Part shown: positions 49,591-59,111 of the stretch, one piece after another
How positions within the stretch are numbered: position 1 is the first letter of the stretch
Layout: each line of letters opens with the position of its first letter
NCBI RefSeq assembly: GCF_002911015.1
Contig: NZ_KZ626864.1
Location: 31,298 to 95,297 of the forward strand
Reading direction: 5' to 3'
DNA from: Streptomyces populi
Lineage (GTDB): Bacteria; Actinomycetota; Actinomycetes; Streptomycetales; Streptomycetaceae
DNA: 64,000 nt
Notes under the pieces: model-generated
Databases searched by the model: none
Told to the model about the DNA's origin: nothing
The model's input: only the letters and a program-made list of their open reading frames with translations
Program-made: the position numbers and the translations under genes

Positions 49591-52482
49591 ATGGGGCAAC
49601 GCAGCCTTCGCAGCCGTCGGACGCTCTTCGAGCGAGAGGGCGAACTCTCGGCCGCCGACGAGGCGTTGAGCGATCTGGTCGGCCTGCGCCAGGAACCCGG
49701 CGAACCACCGGGCCGCTCCCGCGGCGCGCTCCTCGCCTTCGCCGGACGCGCCGGAATCGGCAAGACGACCCTCCTCGGCGAGGTCCGAAGGCGCTCCACG
49801 GTCAAGGGCTGCACCGTGCTGAGCGCGCGCGGCGGAGAACAGGAACAGCGCGTCGCCTTCCACGTCGCCCGGCAGCTCCTGCAACCCCAGCTCGCCGGAT
49901 TCTCCGAAGCCGAACTCCGCGCCTCCCTGGGCAGTTGGTACGCCATCGTCGGCCCCGCGCTCGGCCTGTGCGCGCCCTCCGAGGGCGCCCCGCCCGACCA
50001 GCAGGGCCTGCGCGCCGGACTCGACTGGGTGCTCACCCACCTCGCCGTGCAGCGCGCCCCCATGGTGCTCCTCCTGGACGACGCGCACTGGGCCGACGCC
50101 GAATCGCTGAGCTGGCTGGCCGCGTTCGCCCCCCGCGCCGAACAGCTCCCCCTGCTCCTCGTCGTCGCCTACCGCCCCGACGAACTCCCCGAACACGCCG
50201 AGGCGTTCAGGGGACTTCCCGGCCGCGCCGGACAACGACCCATCGGCCTCGAACCGCTCAGCGCCGCGGCCGTCGCCCGGCTCGTCCGGGAAGACCTCGG
50301 CACCCAGGCCGACGACGCGTTCTGCCGCGAGTGCTGGGCGGTCACCGCGGGCAACCCGTTCGAGGCCGTCGAGCTGACCGCCAAGGTCCGCGACCGCGGC
50401 CTCACCCCGACCGAGGACGGAGCGCACCTCCTGCGCGACCTCGCCGCCGCGGTCAAGGGCAACGGCATCGTCGCCCGCCTCGAACGCCTCGGCACCGCGA
50501 CCGTCCGCTTCGCCTGGGCCTGCGCCGTGCTCGGCACCGAGATCCGCCCCGCGCTCGCCGCCGCCGTCGCGGGCCTCGGCCCCGAGGAGGCCGCCGACGC
50601 GGCCGACGCCCTGCGCGCCGCCCGCGTCCTGACCGGCGCCGACCCCCTCGAATTCGTCCACCCGCTGATCGCCACCGCCGTCTACCGCGACATCCCCGGC
50701 AGCGTCCGCGTGGCCCTGCACGGCCAGGCCGCCTGGTGCGTGATCGACGAGGGCCTCGGTCCGGCCGCCGCCGGCCGCCACCTCATGGAGACCCACCCGG
50801 ACGGCGACACCTGGATCGTCCAGCAGCTGCGCGCCGCGGCCCGCGAGACCCAGCGCGCCGGAGCCCCCGACGCGGCCCGCAGCTACCTCGCGCGCGCCCT
50901 GCGCGAACCGCCGCCCCTCGGGGACCGCGCCGCGGTCCTGTACGAACTGGGCTGCGCGTCCCTGCTCACCGAGCCGACGAACACCGTCAACCATCTGCGC
51001 GCCGCCCTCGAGGAACCGATCACCGACCCCGAGCTGCGCCACAACATCGTCTACCGCCTGTCCCAGGTGCTCGCGCACAGCGACCGCCTCGCCGAGGCCT
51101 CCGAGACCCTCGCCCGCGAGATCCCGGTCACCGGAGACGCCCGGGTACGTCTGCGCATGCAGTCCGAGCAGTTCATGTGGGACGCCTTCCGCGCCGACGA
51201 ACCCGACTCGCCCGCCCGCTCCCGACGGCTCGCCCGCCTCGCCGACCGGCTCACCGGCCACGACCTCACCGAGCGCTACGTCATCGGACTGCGGGCCTGG
51301 GACGCCACCCTGCGCGGCGAACCCGCCCCCGTCGCCCTCCACCACGCCGAGCGCGCCCTGGCCGGAGGCCTCGGCTGGGCCGAGGCCGACCGCGGCTTCG
51401 AGGTCCCGGTCCTGGTCGCCATGACCTTCATGTACGCCGACCGGCCCGGCCGGACCGAGGAACTCTTCGCCACCGGGATCGCCGACTTCGAATCACAGGG
51501 CTGGCACGGCGCCCACCTCTCCTTCGGCTACACGATCCTGGGATACGTCCGCTTCCGCCGCGGCCGTCTCGTCGAGGCCGAGGACTTCGTCCGCGCGGGC
51601 CTTAGGCTCGCCGAACGCGTCGGGCCCGGCACCCCCGTCCACTGGTACGCGGTGGGCACCCTCATCCAGGTCCTGCTCGCCCGGGGCCGGGTCGAACAGG
51701 CCGCCCGCATCGGCGAGGCCTACGCCTTCCACGCCCCCTTCTCGGCCGCCGTGACCTTCCCCGACGCCCAGACCGTGTACGGCGAACTCCTGCTCGCCCG
51801 CGGCCTCACGAAGGACGCCGCCGCCGAGCTCACGTCCGCCGGCCGCCGCCTCGACCCGCGCGGCATGCGCAACCCGGCCTGGTGTCCCTGGCAGCTCCAC
51901 CTCGCCCGCGCCGAGCACCACGAAGCCCCGGAGCGCGCCGTCGCCACGGCACTCGAAGCGGTGAACCGCGCCCGCCAGTACGGCGCCCCCTCCACCATCG
52001 GCCACGCCCTGCGCGTCGCCGCCGAGGTCTCGCCCGGACCGGAGCGCGTCCCGCTCCTGGAGGAGTCCGTCGGCCATCTGGAGCGCTCCCCGGCCGCCTA
52101 CGAACTGGCCTGCTCCCTGGTCGCCCTGGGCACCGAACTGCGCCGCGCCGGGCGCCCCGGGGAAGCCGCCGAGCACCTCTACCGCGGCCTCGACGCCGCG
52201 GTCCAGTGCGGGGCCGACGGACTGATCGAGGACGCACGCGACGAGCTGACCTCGGCGGGACTGCGGTCGCGCCGCCTGCACAGCACCGAGACGAACACCC
52301 TCACCGCCCGCGAGCGCACCGCCGCCGCGCTCACCGCGCGGGACCGGACCCCGGCCCAGATCGCCGAGGAGCTGCACATCGACGAGCACGCCGTCGCCCG
52401 GCTCCTTTCGGCGGTCTACCGCAAGGTCGGCACCGACCGCAGGGGACTCGCCGCCGCGTTGGGGGACCAGGCCACGTCCTGA
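49591..52482 (+). CDS. LAL-type ATPase regulator with degenerate LuxR C-terminus
   Basis: A 963-residue STAND ATPase of the large LuxR (MalT-like) class. The N-terminal NTPase has Walker A in FAGRAGIGKTTLLGEV and Walker B in VLLLDDAHWADAESLSWLAA. A long TPR-like helical middle follows (about 400-890). The C-terminal segment LTARERTAAALTARDRTPAQ then IAEELHIDEHAVARLL is a LuxR-type helix-turn-helix with a rather divergent sequence. These proteins activate pathway genes after binding an inducer and ATP. I start at ATG 49591, five bases after GGGGG; GTG 49585 would overlap that site. There is no obvious target, but the sterol-type block ends just upstream. Confidence 0.9.
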   Translation: MGQRSLRSRRTLFEREGELSAADEALSDLVGLRQEPGEPPGRSRGALLAFAGRAGIGKTTLLGEVRRRSTVKGCTVLSARGGEQEQRVAFHVARQLLQPQLAGFSEAELRASLGSWYAIVGPALGLCAPSEGAPPDQQGLRAGLDWVLTHLAVQRAPMVLLLDDAHWADAESLSWLAAFAPRAEQLPLLLVVAYRPDELPEHAEAFRGLPGRAGQRPIGLEPLSAAAVARLVREDLGTQADDAFCRECWAVTAGNPFEAVELTAKVRDRGLTPTEDGAHLLRDLAAAVKGNGIVARLERLGTATVRFAWACAVLGTEIRPALAAAVAGLGPEEAADAADALRAARVLTGADPLEFVHPLIATAVYRDIPGSVRVALHGQAAWCVIDEGLGPAAAGRHLMETHPDGDTWIVQQLRAAARETQRAGAPDAARSYLARALREPPPLGDRAAVLYELGCASLLTEPTNTVNHLRAALEEPITDPELRHNIVYRLSQVLAHSDRLAEASETLAREIPVTGDARVRLRMQSEQFMWDAFRADEPDSPARSRRLARLADRLTGHDLTERYVIGLRAWDATLRGEPAPVALHHAERALAGGLGWAEADRGFEVPVLVAMTFMYADRPGRTEELFATGIADFESQGWHGAHLSFGYTILGYVRFRRGRLVEAEDFVRAGLRLAERVGPGTPVHWYAVGTLIQVLLARGRVEQAARIGEAYAFHAPFSAAVTFPDAQTVYGELLLARGLTKDAAAELTSAGRRLDPRGMRNPAWCPWQLHLARAEHHEAPERAVATALEAVNRARQYGAPSTIGHALRVAAEVSPGPERVPLLEESVGHLERSPAAYELACSLVALGTELRRAGRPGEAAEHLYRGLDAAVQCGADGLIEDARDELTSAGLRSRRLHSTETNTLTARERTAAALTARDRTPAQIAEELHIDEHAVARLLSAVYRKVGTDRRGLAAALGDQATS

Positions 52483-52700
52483 CGCCGCCGGACCGTCCGC
52501 CCCGGCCCGCGCGGCCCCGCGGACCGGCCCACGCCGCGCCCGCCGACCCGGTGTGCGCGGCGCCCGTGGACCCCGCGCGCACGACCCGCGCCGGCCCGGT
52601 GCGCAGGGGCGTCCCCCGGCCCGGCGCACCCGCCCCCGCGGACCCGGTGCGCGAGGCCCTCGTGGGGCCCGGTACGCGCCCGTGCACGTACCATTGCGGC

Positions 52701-53198
52701 ATGTCCTTCCTCCGCCGCCGCAGCGCCACGCCCGCCGGGCCCGACTTCGATGTTCTGGCCATGGACCCGGGCGACTGGCCCGGCAATCTCGGCGCGGGCC
52801 TGCTGCCCGCGCCCGACGGCACCTGTCAGGGCGTCTTCCTGCGCTACGACCTGTTCGGCGGCCGCGGTCCCGCGATGATCATCGGCAATCTGCCCGAGGG
52901 CTCCCAGGCCCGGGACGTCGCCGAGGGCGAGGTCCCCTTCGAGGTGGCCCAGCTGCTGATCGCGCTGGAGAACCACGAGGAGGTGACCGTCACCGGGACC
53001 GAGGACATGCCGGTGATGCAGGGCGACAACCTCATGATCGTGCGCCGGCTGAAGCTCTCCGAGACCCGTATCTCCTGCGTCCAGTTCGACCGCAGCGACA
53101 ACGTCCTGGTGACCATCGCCGCCTGGGACCGTCCGATCACGGACGACCTGTACGCGCTCCTGAAGCCGCTCCCGGCGGAGCTCTTCCAGCAGGGCTGA
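52701..53198 (+). CDS. conserved hypothetical protein
   Basis: A 165-residue soluble protein I cannot assign to a named family. It opens MSFLRRRSATPAGPDFDVLA and continues with a mixed alpha/beta domain (GVFLRYDLFGGRGPAMIIGN, LIALENHEEVTVTGTEDMPV, RISCVQFDRSDNVLVTIAAW). There is no signal or membrane helix. It lies alone between the LAL regulator (218-base gap) and the convergent PAS/SpoIIE gene, with only about 20 bases between the stops. Codon use is normal, so it is a real gene. Confidence 0.82.
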   Translation: MSFLRRRSATPAGPDFDVLAMDPGDWPGNLGAGLLPAPDGTCQGVFLRYDLFGGRGPAMIIGNLPEGSQARDVAEGEVPFEVAQLLIALENHEEVTVTGTEDMPVMQGDNLMIVRRLKLSETRISCVQFDRSDNVLVTIAAWDRPITDDLYALLKPLPAELFQQG

Positions 53199-53219
53199 GC
53201 CCGAACTCACCGCCCGGGT

Positions 53220-55538
53220 TCACAGTTTGAGGGTGAACCAGGTGGTCTTGCCCGCGTCGGTGGGACGTACGCCCCAGTTGTCGGCGAGTGCGCGGACCAG
53301 GATCAGCCCCCGTCCCGACTCCTCGTCCTCGCCGGCCGTCCGGGGCTGCGGCAGATGCGGACTGTGATCGCTGACCTCCACGGTCAGGTCGGTCGCGGTG
53401 CGGCACAGGTGCAGGACGATGGGCCCCTGGGCGTGCTGCACGGCGTTGGTGAGGACCTCGGAGAGCAGGAGCCGGGCGTCGTCCGCGGCGGGAGCGCAGT
53501 CCCAGGCCGTCAGCGCCTTGCTGAGGAAGGCACGCCCCTCCGGAACCGATTCGGGCACCGCGGGCAGGTCCGTGTTGACGGTGGCCAGGGGTCCGTCGGG
53601 GAGCCGGGTGAGCAGCAGCGTGACGTCGTCGTTGTGCCCGTCGCCGTCCGGCAGCAGGGTGGACAGCACGTGGTCGGCGGCGTCCTCCAGATCGGGCGCG
53701 GTGGCGAACAGGTCCGCGAGGGTCCCCGTGAGCGCGGTGAGCTGGTCCTCGATGTCGCTGCCGGGCGTCTCGATCAGACCGTCGGTGTACAGGACGAGCG
53801 TCGCCCCGGGCGGGATCAACGAGGTCGCCTGCTCGTAGAGGATGCCGCCGACGCCGAGCGGCGCGTTCACCGGCGCGGGGAGCGGCCGGGCACCGGCGCC
53901 GGGCGTGGCCACCAGGGTCGGCAGATGCCCGGCCGAGCAGACCGTCACCTCGCCCGCGTCGGCGGAGATGACCAGATAGCAGCAGGTCACGAGCTGGTCG
54001 GGCACGTCCAGATCGCCGACGACGGCCTCCAGGGCCTGCATCAACTGGCGGGGCTGCATACCGGTCTTGGCCAGGGCGTGCGCGGCCGACCGCAGTTGGC
54101 CCATCACGGCGGCGGCGTCCAGGCCGCGGCCCATCACATCGCCGATCAGCACCCCGACCCGGCCCGCTCCCAGCGGGATCAGGTCGAACCAGTCACCGCC
54201 GACTCCCGCTCCCTGCGTGGCGGGCCGGTAGCGGCTCGCCGTGTTCAGACCGGGGATGGCGGGCGGGGTGCCCATGAGGCTGCGCTGGAGGGTCAGCGCG
54301 ATGTGCCGCTGCTGCTCGTACAGGAAGGTCAGCTCGGCCTCGGCCCTCTTGCGGTCGCTGATGTCCCGGACGATCGCGCACGCGCCGATCACCGTGCCGT
54401 CCGCGTCCCGGGTGGGCCACAGCGTGATGTCCACGTCCAGCAGGGCGCCCGAGCGGGTCAGCCGCAGGGTCTCGAAGTGCTCGACCTTCTCGCCGCTGCG
54501 CAGCCGGTCCAGGAGCGTGTCGATCTCGCTCCGCCGCTCCGCGGTCGCGAGGAGGGACACGTGCTTGCCCATCACCTCGGCCCGCGAGTAGCCGTACAGC
54601 CGTTGCGCCGCCGCGTTCCAGTAGGTGATGTGACCGTCCAGGGTCTTGGCCAGGATCGCGTCCTGGGAGGACTCCACGAGACCGGCCAGTTCGTTGATCC
54701 GGGCCTCGGCGCGCCTGCGCTCGCTGACGTCGCGGACGGCGGCGGAGACGAGCAGTCCGTCGGTGGTCTCCAGTGGGCTGAGGCTGATCTCGACGGGGAA
54801 CTCGGTGCCGTCCTTGCGCAGTCCGTGCAGTTCGAGTCCCGCGCCCATCGGGCGGACCTGGCGGTTGTCCGAGTAGCCCTTGCGGTGATGGTGGTGGTGG
54901 GCGCGGAAGCGGTCGGGCACGAGGAGCTCGACGGGGCGGCCGAGGAGTTCCTTGCGCCGGTAGCCGAAGAGGGCTTCGGTCTGGGCGTTGACGAGTTTGA
55001 TGGTGCCGGTGTCGTCGACGATGACCATGGCGTCGGGCGCCGCCTCCAGCAGACCCCGAAACCTTTCCTCAGCGGCTTTGCGGTCACTGACGTCGCGGAC
55101 GGCGGCGGAGACGAGCAGTCCGTCGGTGGTCTCCAGTGGGCTGAGGCTGATCTCGACGGGGAACTCGGTGCCGTCCTTGCGCAGTCCGTGCAGTTCGAGT
55201 CCCGCGCCCATCGGGCGGACCTGGCGGTTGTCCGAGTAGCCCTTGCGGTGATGGTGGTGGTGGGCGCGGAAGCGGTCGGGCACGAGGAGCTCGACGGGGC
55301 GGCCGAGGAGCTCATCGCGGGTGTAGCCGAAGAGGGCTTCGGTCTGGGCGTTGACGAGTTTGATGGTGCCGGTGTCGTCGACGATGACCATGGCGTCGGG
55401 CGCCGCCTCCAGCAGACCCCGAAACCTTTCCTCGGCCCCCGCCGGCGCGTCGTTGCGCGGTTCACCACCGCACGCGCATCGCTGGGGGACCGCCGCACCG
55501 GCCGGCCGCGGTGAAGTCTCTTCGACGAAGTTGCCCAT
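53220..55538 (-). CDS. PAS(x3)-SpoIIE phosphatase-HATPase sensor (RsbU/anti-sigma hybrid)
   Basis: A 772-residue signalling protein. Three PAS domains occupy about residues 35-150, 155-270 and 280-395. The first two are almost identical. A short coiled linker follows, then a PP2C/SpoIIE phosphatase (about 410-630) with intact metal motifs GGDWFDLIPLG, LYTDGLIETPG and GHNDDVTLLL. Last is an RsbW-like kinase/ATPase domain (about 645-770) with LLSEVLTNAVQHA and ESGRGLILVRALADNW. Such proteins both phosphorylate and dephosphorylate anti-anti-sigma partners. Each duplicated PAS holds a run of five histidines (RFRAHHHHHRKG), which could bind metal or haem. I chose ATG 55538 (MGNFVEE); 13 codons more are possible. 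Confidence 0.93.
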   Translation of the reverse strand: MGNFVEETSPRPAGAAVPQRCACGGEPRNDAPAGAEERFRGLLEAAPDAMVIVDDTGTIKLVNAQTEALFGYTRDELLGRPVELLVPDRFRAHHHHHRKGYSDNRQVRPMGAGLELHGLRKDGTEFPVEISLSPLETTDGLLVSAAVRDVSDRKAAEERFRGLLEAAPDAMVIVDDTGTIKLVNAQTEALFGYRRKELLGRPVELLVPDRFRAHHHHHRKGYSDNRQVRPMGAGLELHGLRKDGTEFPVEISLSPLETTDGLLVSAAVRDVSERRRAEARINELAGLVESSQDAILAKTLDGHITYWNAAAQRLYGYSRAEVMGKHVSLLATAERRSEIDTLLDRLRSGEKVEHFETLRLTRSGALLDVDITLWPTRDADGTVIGACAIVRDISDRKRAEAELTFLYEQQRHIALTLQRSLMGTPPAIPGLNTASRYRPATQGAGVGGDWFDLIPLGAGRVGVLIGDVMGRGLDAAAVMGQLRSAAHALAKTGMQPRQLMQALEAVVGDLDVPDQLVTCCYLVISADAGEVTVCSAGHLPTLVATPGAGARPLPAPVNAPLGVGGILYEQATSLIPPGATLVLYTDGLIETPGSDIEDQLTALTGTLADLFATAPDLEDAADHVLSTLLPDGDGHNDDVTLLLTRLPDGPLATVNTDLPAVPESVPEGRAFLSKALTAWDCAPAADDARLLLSEVLTNAVQHAQGPIVLHLCRTATDLTVEVSDHSPHLPQPRTAGEDEESGRGLILVRALADNWGVRPTDAGKTTWFTLKL
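54725..55438. repeat. 363-bp tandem duplication of a PAS-coding segment
   Basis: Bases 54725-55075 and 55088-55438 are the same sequence offset by 363 bp (121 codons). They are identical except for a cluster of changes over about 13 bases (near 54948-54960 and 55311-55323, GTTCCTTGCGCCGG against GCTCATCGCGGGTG). It is a direct, in-frame repeat inside the sensor gene. Confidence 0.95.
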
Positions 55539-55739
55539 GCCTGCCCCAGGGTGTGCCGTGTTCTGTGAACGGCCCATCAGAGCGTACGGAGAGCAGGTGC
55601 GCGGTTACATGTCGTTAACTGTCCCGACCGCGGCCGAACCTGTCCTCGTCGGCGCTTTCCCTGGCCGGTTGCCGGTGTGATTGTCTTCGACGGTCCGGAG
55701 CCGGGCTCCGCACGGGCCCGGTTCCGGACCGTCGGCGGT

Positions 55740-57710
55740 CTACGGGACCAGGTCCACGTCCGCCGCCCGCACGAACTGCACCCGGTGCCCGAACTGGATC
55801 TCGTAGTACATGTCCGTGCCGATCACGACCCGGTGCGGCGTCGTGTCGAAGGTCGGCGCGTAGAAGTACTCGCCGGGCACCTTGTCACCGGCCGCGTAGC
55901 GCTGACCGGCGAGGATCTTGTACGGCAGGGGCGACACGGCCTGGACGGGCACGCCCGCCGGGTACGCCTCCTTCTCCGGGTACGCCCTGCCGTACACGGG
56001 GATCTCCGCCAGCCCCTCCTTGGGGGTCACGGCCGGCCCCGACGCCCGCACCGCGGTCGGCCGCTTGCGCGGGTTCTCGAACCAGGCCTTCTGGCCGAGG
56101 TACCAGATCGCCGTCCAGTCGCCGTCCCTTCCGGCGAGCGCGTACCGCTGGCCGGTCGAGACGCGCGAGGCGACGTCGTTCACGCCGGTCGTCGAGGGGT
56201 CGCCCTTCGGGTACAGGCCGATGTCCTGGACCAGCGGCGAGTTCTCGTCCGGCTGGGAGTAGAGGCGCACCTCGCTCGATCCGTGCGCGGCGCAGGGCTC
56301 GCCCTTGGTGACGCAGCCCGTGTACACCGGCTGGTTGGTGTCGTAGTCGGGCAGGACGGTCACCAGGTCGGCGCCCTTGCCGAACGTCGGGTGGAACGGG
56401 TGCCCGAGCAGGGTGAAGTAGTGCTGCCAGTCCCAGTACGGGCCCGGGTCCGTGTGCATGCCCGGGATCGTGGAGGCCGTGGGGCCCGGGACGTTGTCGT
56501 GCCCGAGGATGTGCTGCCGGTCCAGCGGGATGTCGTACTTCCGGGCGAGGTAGCGCACCAGGCGCGCGGAGGCCCGGTACATCTCCTCGGTGTACCAGGT
56601 GTCGGGCGCGGTCAGGAAGCCCTCGTGCTCCAGGCCGATCGACTTCGCGTTGATGTACCAGTTGCCCGCGTGCCAGGCCACGTCCTTGGCCTTCACGTGC
56701 TGGGCGATGTGCCCGTCGGTCGAGCGCAGGGTGTAGTTCCACGACACATAGGTCGGGTCCTGGACGAGGTTCAGCACACCGTCCCAGGTGCCTTCCGTGT
56801 CATGGATGACGATGTACTTGATGCTCTGCGAGGCGGGCCGGTCGCCCAGGTCGTGGTTGCCGTAGTCGCCGTCGCCGAACTCCGCGTACGGGGCGGGGAT
56901 CCACTCGCAGGACACGGTCCGCGGGCATTCCGTGCCGTCGGCGGAGGCGGTCCGCAGCCCCGCACGGCGCAGCCGCGCGGTGTCGGGGCTCAGTCCGGGC
57001 CGCGCGGCGAGCGTCACCCGCTGGCCGGTGTCCGTGGTGCGCCGCTCGCCCGTGCGCATCACGGCGTAGGCGTCGTCGGCGTAGGCCGCCGCGGTGGCGC
57101 TGTCGTCCGCTCCGGAGAAGCGCGCCACCGCCGCGTACCAGTCGGAGGCGTCGTCGCTCAGGGGCTCGCCGAGGTCGCGCTGCGCGGCGGCCAGGAGCGC
57201 GGCACCGCCCGCGACGTTGGCCGCCGCGTCGGTGCGCAGCCGCTCCGCGGGCAGGCCGGTGAGACCGGCGGCCTTCGTGAGGGTCTTGAGCCGCGCCGGG
57301 AGCCGGGAGTCCGTGGGCACCCGTGCGTCGGGCAGGAGGGCGCGGCGCGAGCCGTCGCCGCGGGCGTCCTCCGTGCCGTCGCTGTGGTGCGGGGCCGCGG
57401 CGATCGCCGTCCGGGCGTCGGTCAGGTGCATGGGGCCGTAGCCGCCGGTGACGCTCGGGGCACCGGCGTGCGTGTCCCAGCGGGACTGCAGATAGGAAAC
57501 GGCGAGGAGCACGTCCTGCGGGACGTGGTACTCGGCGGACGCGGTGGCGAAGGCCCGCTGCAGCTCGGTCGCGGGCGTCTCTTCGGCGGAACTCGACGGA
57601 GCCGCGCCGAGCAGCGGGAGCAGCAGCGCCGCCGAGGCGACGGCTCCTGCGGACCTGCGCGCGCGTCTGCGCCTGGTGGTGCCTTCGGGTTCGGTGGCGG
57701 ACCGGTGCAA
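55740..57710 (-). CDS. secreted N-acetylmuramoyl-L-alanine amidase
   Basis: A 656-residue exported cell-wall amidase. It has a signal peptide (RRRRARRSAGAVASAALLLP) and an N-terminal helical region of about 240 residues resembling a peptidoglycan-binding/lysozyme-like module (AEYHVPQDVLLAVSYLQSRW). An amidase_2 domain (about 290-450) has zinc ligands in KYIVIHDTEGTW, SIGLEHEGF and RQHILGHDNVPGP, and a C-terminal SH3-like region follows. It cleaves between MurNAc and L-Ala. The start is TTG 57710, five bases after AGGAGG; upstream in-frame codons overlap the ribosome site. It stands alone. Confidence 0.93.
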   Translation of the reverse strand: MHRSATEPEGTTRRRRARRSAGAVASAALLLPLLGAAPSSSAEETPATELQRAFATASAEYHVPQDVLLAVSYLQSRWDTHAGAPSVTGGYGPMHLTDARTAIAAAPHHSDGTEDARGDGSRRALLPDARVPTDSRLPARLKTLTKAAGLTGLPAERLRTDAAANVAGGAALLAAAQRDLGEPLSDDASDWYAAVARFSGADDSATAAAYADDAYAVMRTGERRTTDTGQRVTLAARPGLSPDTARLRRAGLRTASADGTECPRTVSCEWIPAPYAEFGDGDYGNHDLGDRPASQSIKYIVIHDTEGTWDGVLNLVQDPTYVSWNYTLRSTDGHIAQHVKAKDVAWHAGNWYINAKSIGLEHEGFLTAPDTWYTEEMYRASARLVRYLARKYDIPLDRQHILGHDNVPGPTASTIPGMHTDPGPYWDWQHYFTLLGHPFHPTFGKGADLVTVLPDYDTNQPVYTGCVTKGEPCAAHGSSEVRLYSQPDENSPLVQDIGLYPKGDPSTTGVNDVASRVSTGQRYALAGRDGDWTAIWYLGQKAWFENPRKRPTAVRASGPAVTPKEGLAEIPVYGRAYPEKEAYPAGVPVQAVSPLPYKILAGQRYAAGDKVPGEYFYAPTFDTTPHRVVIGTDMYYEIQFGHRVQFVRAADVDLVP

Positions 57711-57919
57711 TGCAGCCTCCTGGGACGGTCGGGCGCGGTGGGGCGTGCGAGAGCCGAACGCGTCAGTGCTACCGGCTCCCCGACGATCCGTCAATCATGC
57801 TCAGGAGGAGGTGATTTCCCATGTCAACGTGGGGTGAAGGGGGTTTCGTGGCGGTGGCTCCCCGGCCTGCGGGGCGTCAGTGGCGTGGACCAATGCCCCG
57901 AACGGCGGCCGGGCGCGAG

Positions 57920-57963
57920 GGAGGTCCGCGGTGGGCCGGCGCGCCGGCCCACCGCGGACCTCC
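57920..57963 (-). terminator. 44-bp perfect palindrome after the phosphotransferase gene
   Basis: Left arm 57920-57941 (starts GGAGGTCCGC) is exactly complementary to 57942-57963 (ends GCGGACCTCC), with no spacer. It begins nine bases beyond the phosphotransferase stop and can act as a factor-independent terminator in either direction. Confidence 0.85.
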
Positions 57964-57971
57964 GTTCCCCT

Positions 57972-59111
57972 TCAGCGAGTGCCGACCGCCGCGCGTACGG
58001 CCCGCCGGGCCAGCTGGCAGTCGTCGTGCAGCCGCCTCAGCAGCAGCCGCTGTTCCTCGCTGGACGGCGCAGCAGCCGGGTGCGCCGGGCCCGCTGCCGC
58101 CGGGGCCGTGTCGTGCAGGGAACGCTGCACGGCCGTCTCGTAGGTACGGATCTCGCGGGTCAGGACGATCATCAGGTTCACCAGGAAGGCGTCCCGCGCC
58201 GCCGGTCCCGCCGACTGCGCGAGCTGGCTGATCTGGCGGCGCGTCACCGGGGCGTCGCCGAGGACCGCCCACAGCGTCGCCAGGTCGTAGCCCGGCAGGT
58301 ACCAGCCCGCGTGCTCCCAGTCCACCAGCACTGGACCGGCCGGTGACAGGAGGACGTTCGACAGGAGGGCGTCGCCGTGGCAGAACTGACCCATGCCCTG
58401 GCGGCCGGAGGTGGTCGCGATGCCGTGCACCAGCTTTTGCAGGTCGCCCATGTCCCGGTCGGTGAGCAGCCCCAGCTCATGGAAGCGGGAGATCCGTTCC
58501 GCGTAGTCCAGCGGGGCGTCGAAGGTCCCGGCCGGCGGCCGCCAGGCGTTCAGCCGGCAGATGGCGCCCAGCGCGGCGCGGATGTCGGCGCGGGGCGGCG
58601 TCTCGAGCGGGTGGCGCTGGAGCGCGGCCACCCGGCCCGGCATGCGCTCGATCACCAGTGTGCAGTTGTCCGGATCCGCCGCGATCAGCCGGGGCACCCG
58701 AACAGGCGGGCGATGCCGGACGAACAGACGGTATGCAGCTATTTCGTGCCTGATCCGCTCGGCCCAGACGGGGGAGTGGTCCAGTAAACACTTGGCGACG
58801 GCCGTGCTGCGTCCCGTCGTGCCGACGAGGAGTACGGAGCGTCCGCTGCGGCGCAGCACCTGGACCGGAGCGAACTCCGGGCAGATCCGGTGCACCGACG
58901 CGATCGCCGTGCGCAGCTGGGCGCCCTGAGGGCCGGACAAGTCGATTCTCCCGCTGAGCGGTTGGGTGCCGAGCCCCGGCACGCGCCGCGTCCGGCCGGC
59001 ACCGAGCACGGGGGCCGCCTGACGCGCGGGGTCGAGATAGGGGCCGCTGCCCACCGGGCGGGGGTGCAACGACCGGGGCGGAGCGGACACGGAGGACGAT
59101 GCTGTGTACAT
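57972..59111 (-). CDS. aminoglycoside-phosphotransferase-fold protein; contains a TTA codon
   Basis: A 379-residue protein of the APH/choline-kinase fold. A 60-residue Ser/Pro-rich N-terminus is followed by a nucleotide-binding lobe (STAVAKCLLDHSPVW, CTLVIERMPG), the catalytic FCHGDALLSNVLL, and the metal-binding DWE in PVLVDWEHAGWYLP. The substrate is unknown and it is not close to a resistance enzyme. Codon 109 (58785-58787, minus strand) is TTA, so translation should need the bldA tRNA. GAAGGGA lies upstream of ATG 59111; the longer frame is leader. It is divergent from the NsdA-like regulator gene, across 231 bases. Confidence 0.88.
   Translation of the reverse strand: MYTASSSVSAPPRSLHPRPVGSGPYLDPARQAAPVLGAGRTRRVPGLGTQPLSGRIDLSGPQGAQLRTAIASVHRICPEFAPVQVLRRSGRSVLLVGTTGRSTAVAKCLLDHSPVWAERIRHEIAAYRLFVRHRPPVRVPRLIAADPDNCTLVIERMPGRVAALQRHPLETPPRADIRAALGAICRLNAWRPPAGTFDAPLDYAERISRFHELGLLTDRDMGDLQKLVHGIATTSGRQGMGQFCHGDALLSNVLLSPAGPVLVDWEHAGWYLPGYDLATLWAVLGDAPVTRRQISQLAQSAGPAARDAFLVNLMIVLTREIRTYETAVQRSLHDTAPAAAGPAHPAAAPSSEEQRLLLRRLHDDCQLARRAVRAAVGTR

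Noticed and set aside
49575..51605. 676-codon plus-strand frame overlapping the LAL regulator
   Set aside because: It gives Arg/Pro-rich nonsense. The true frame has Walker A and B motifs.
53355..55514. 719-codon plus-strand frame opposite the PAS/SpoIIE gene
   Set aside because: It is a mirror of the real gene, including mirrored internal repeats; no ribosome site or domain.
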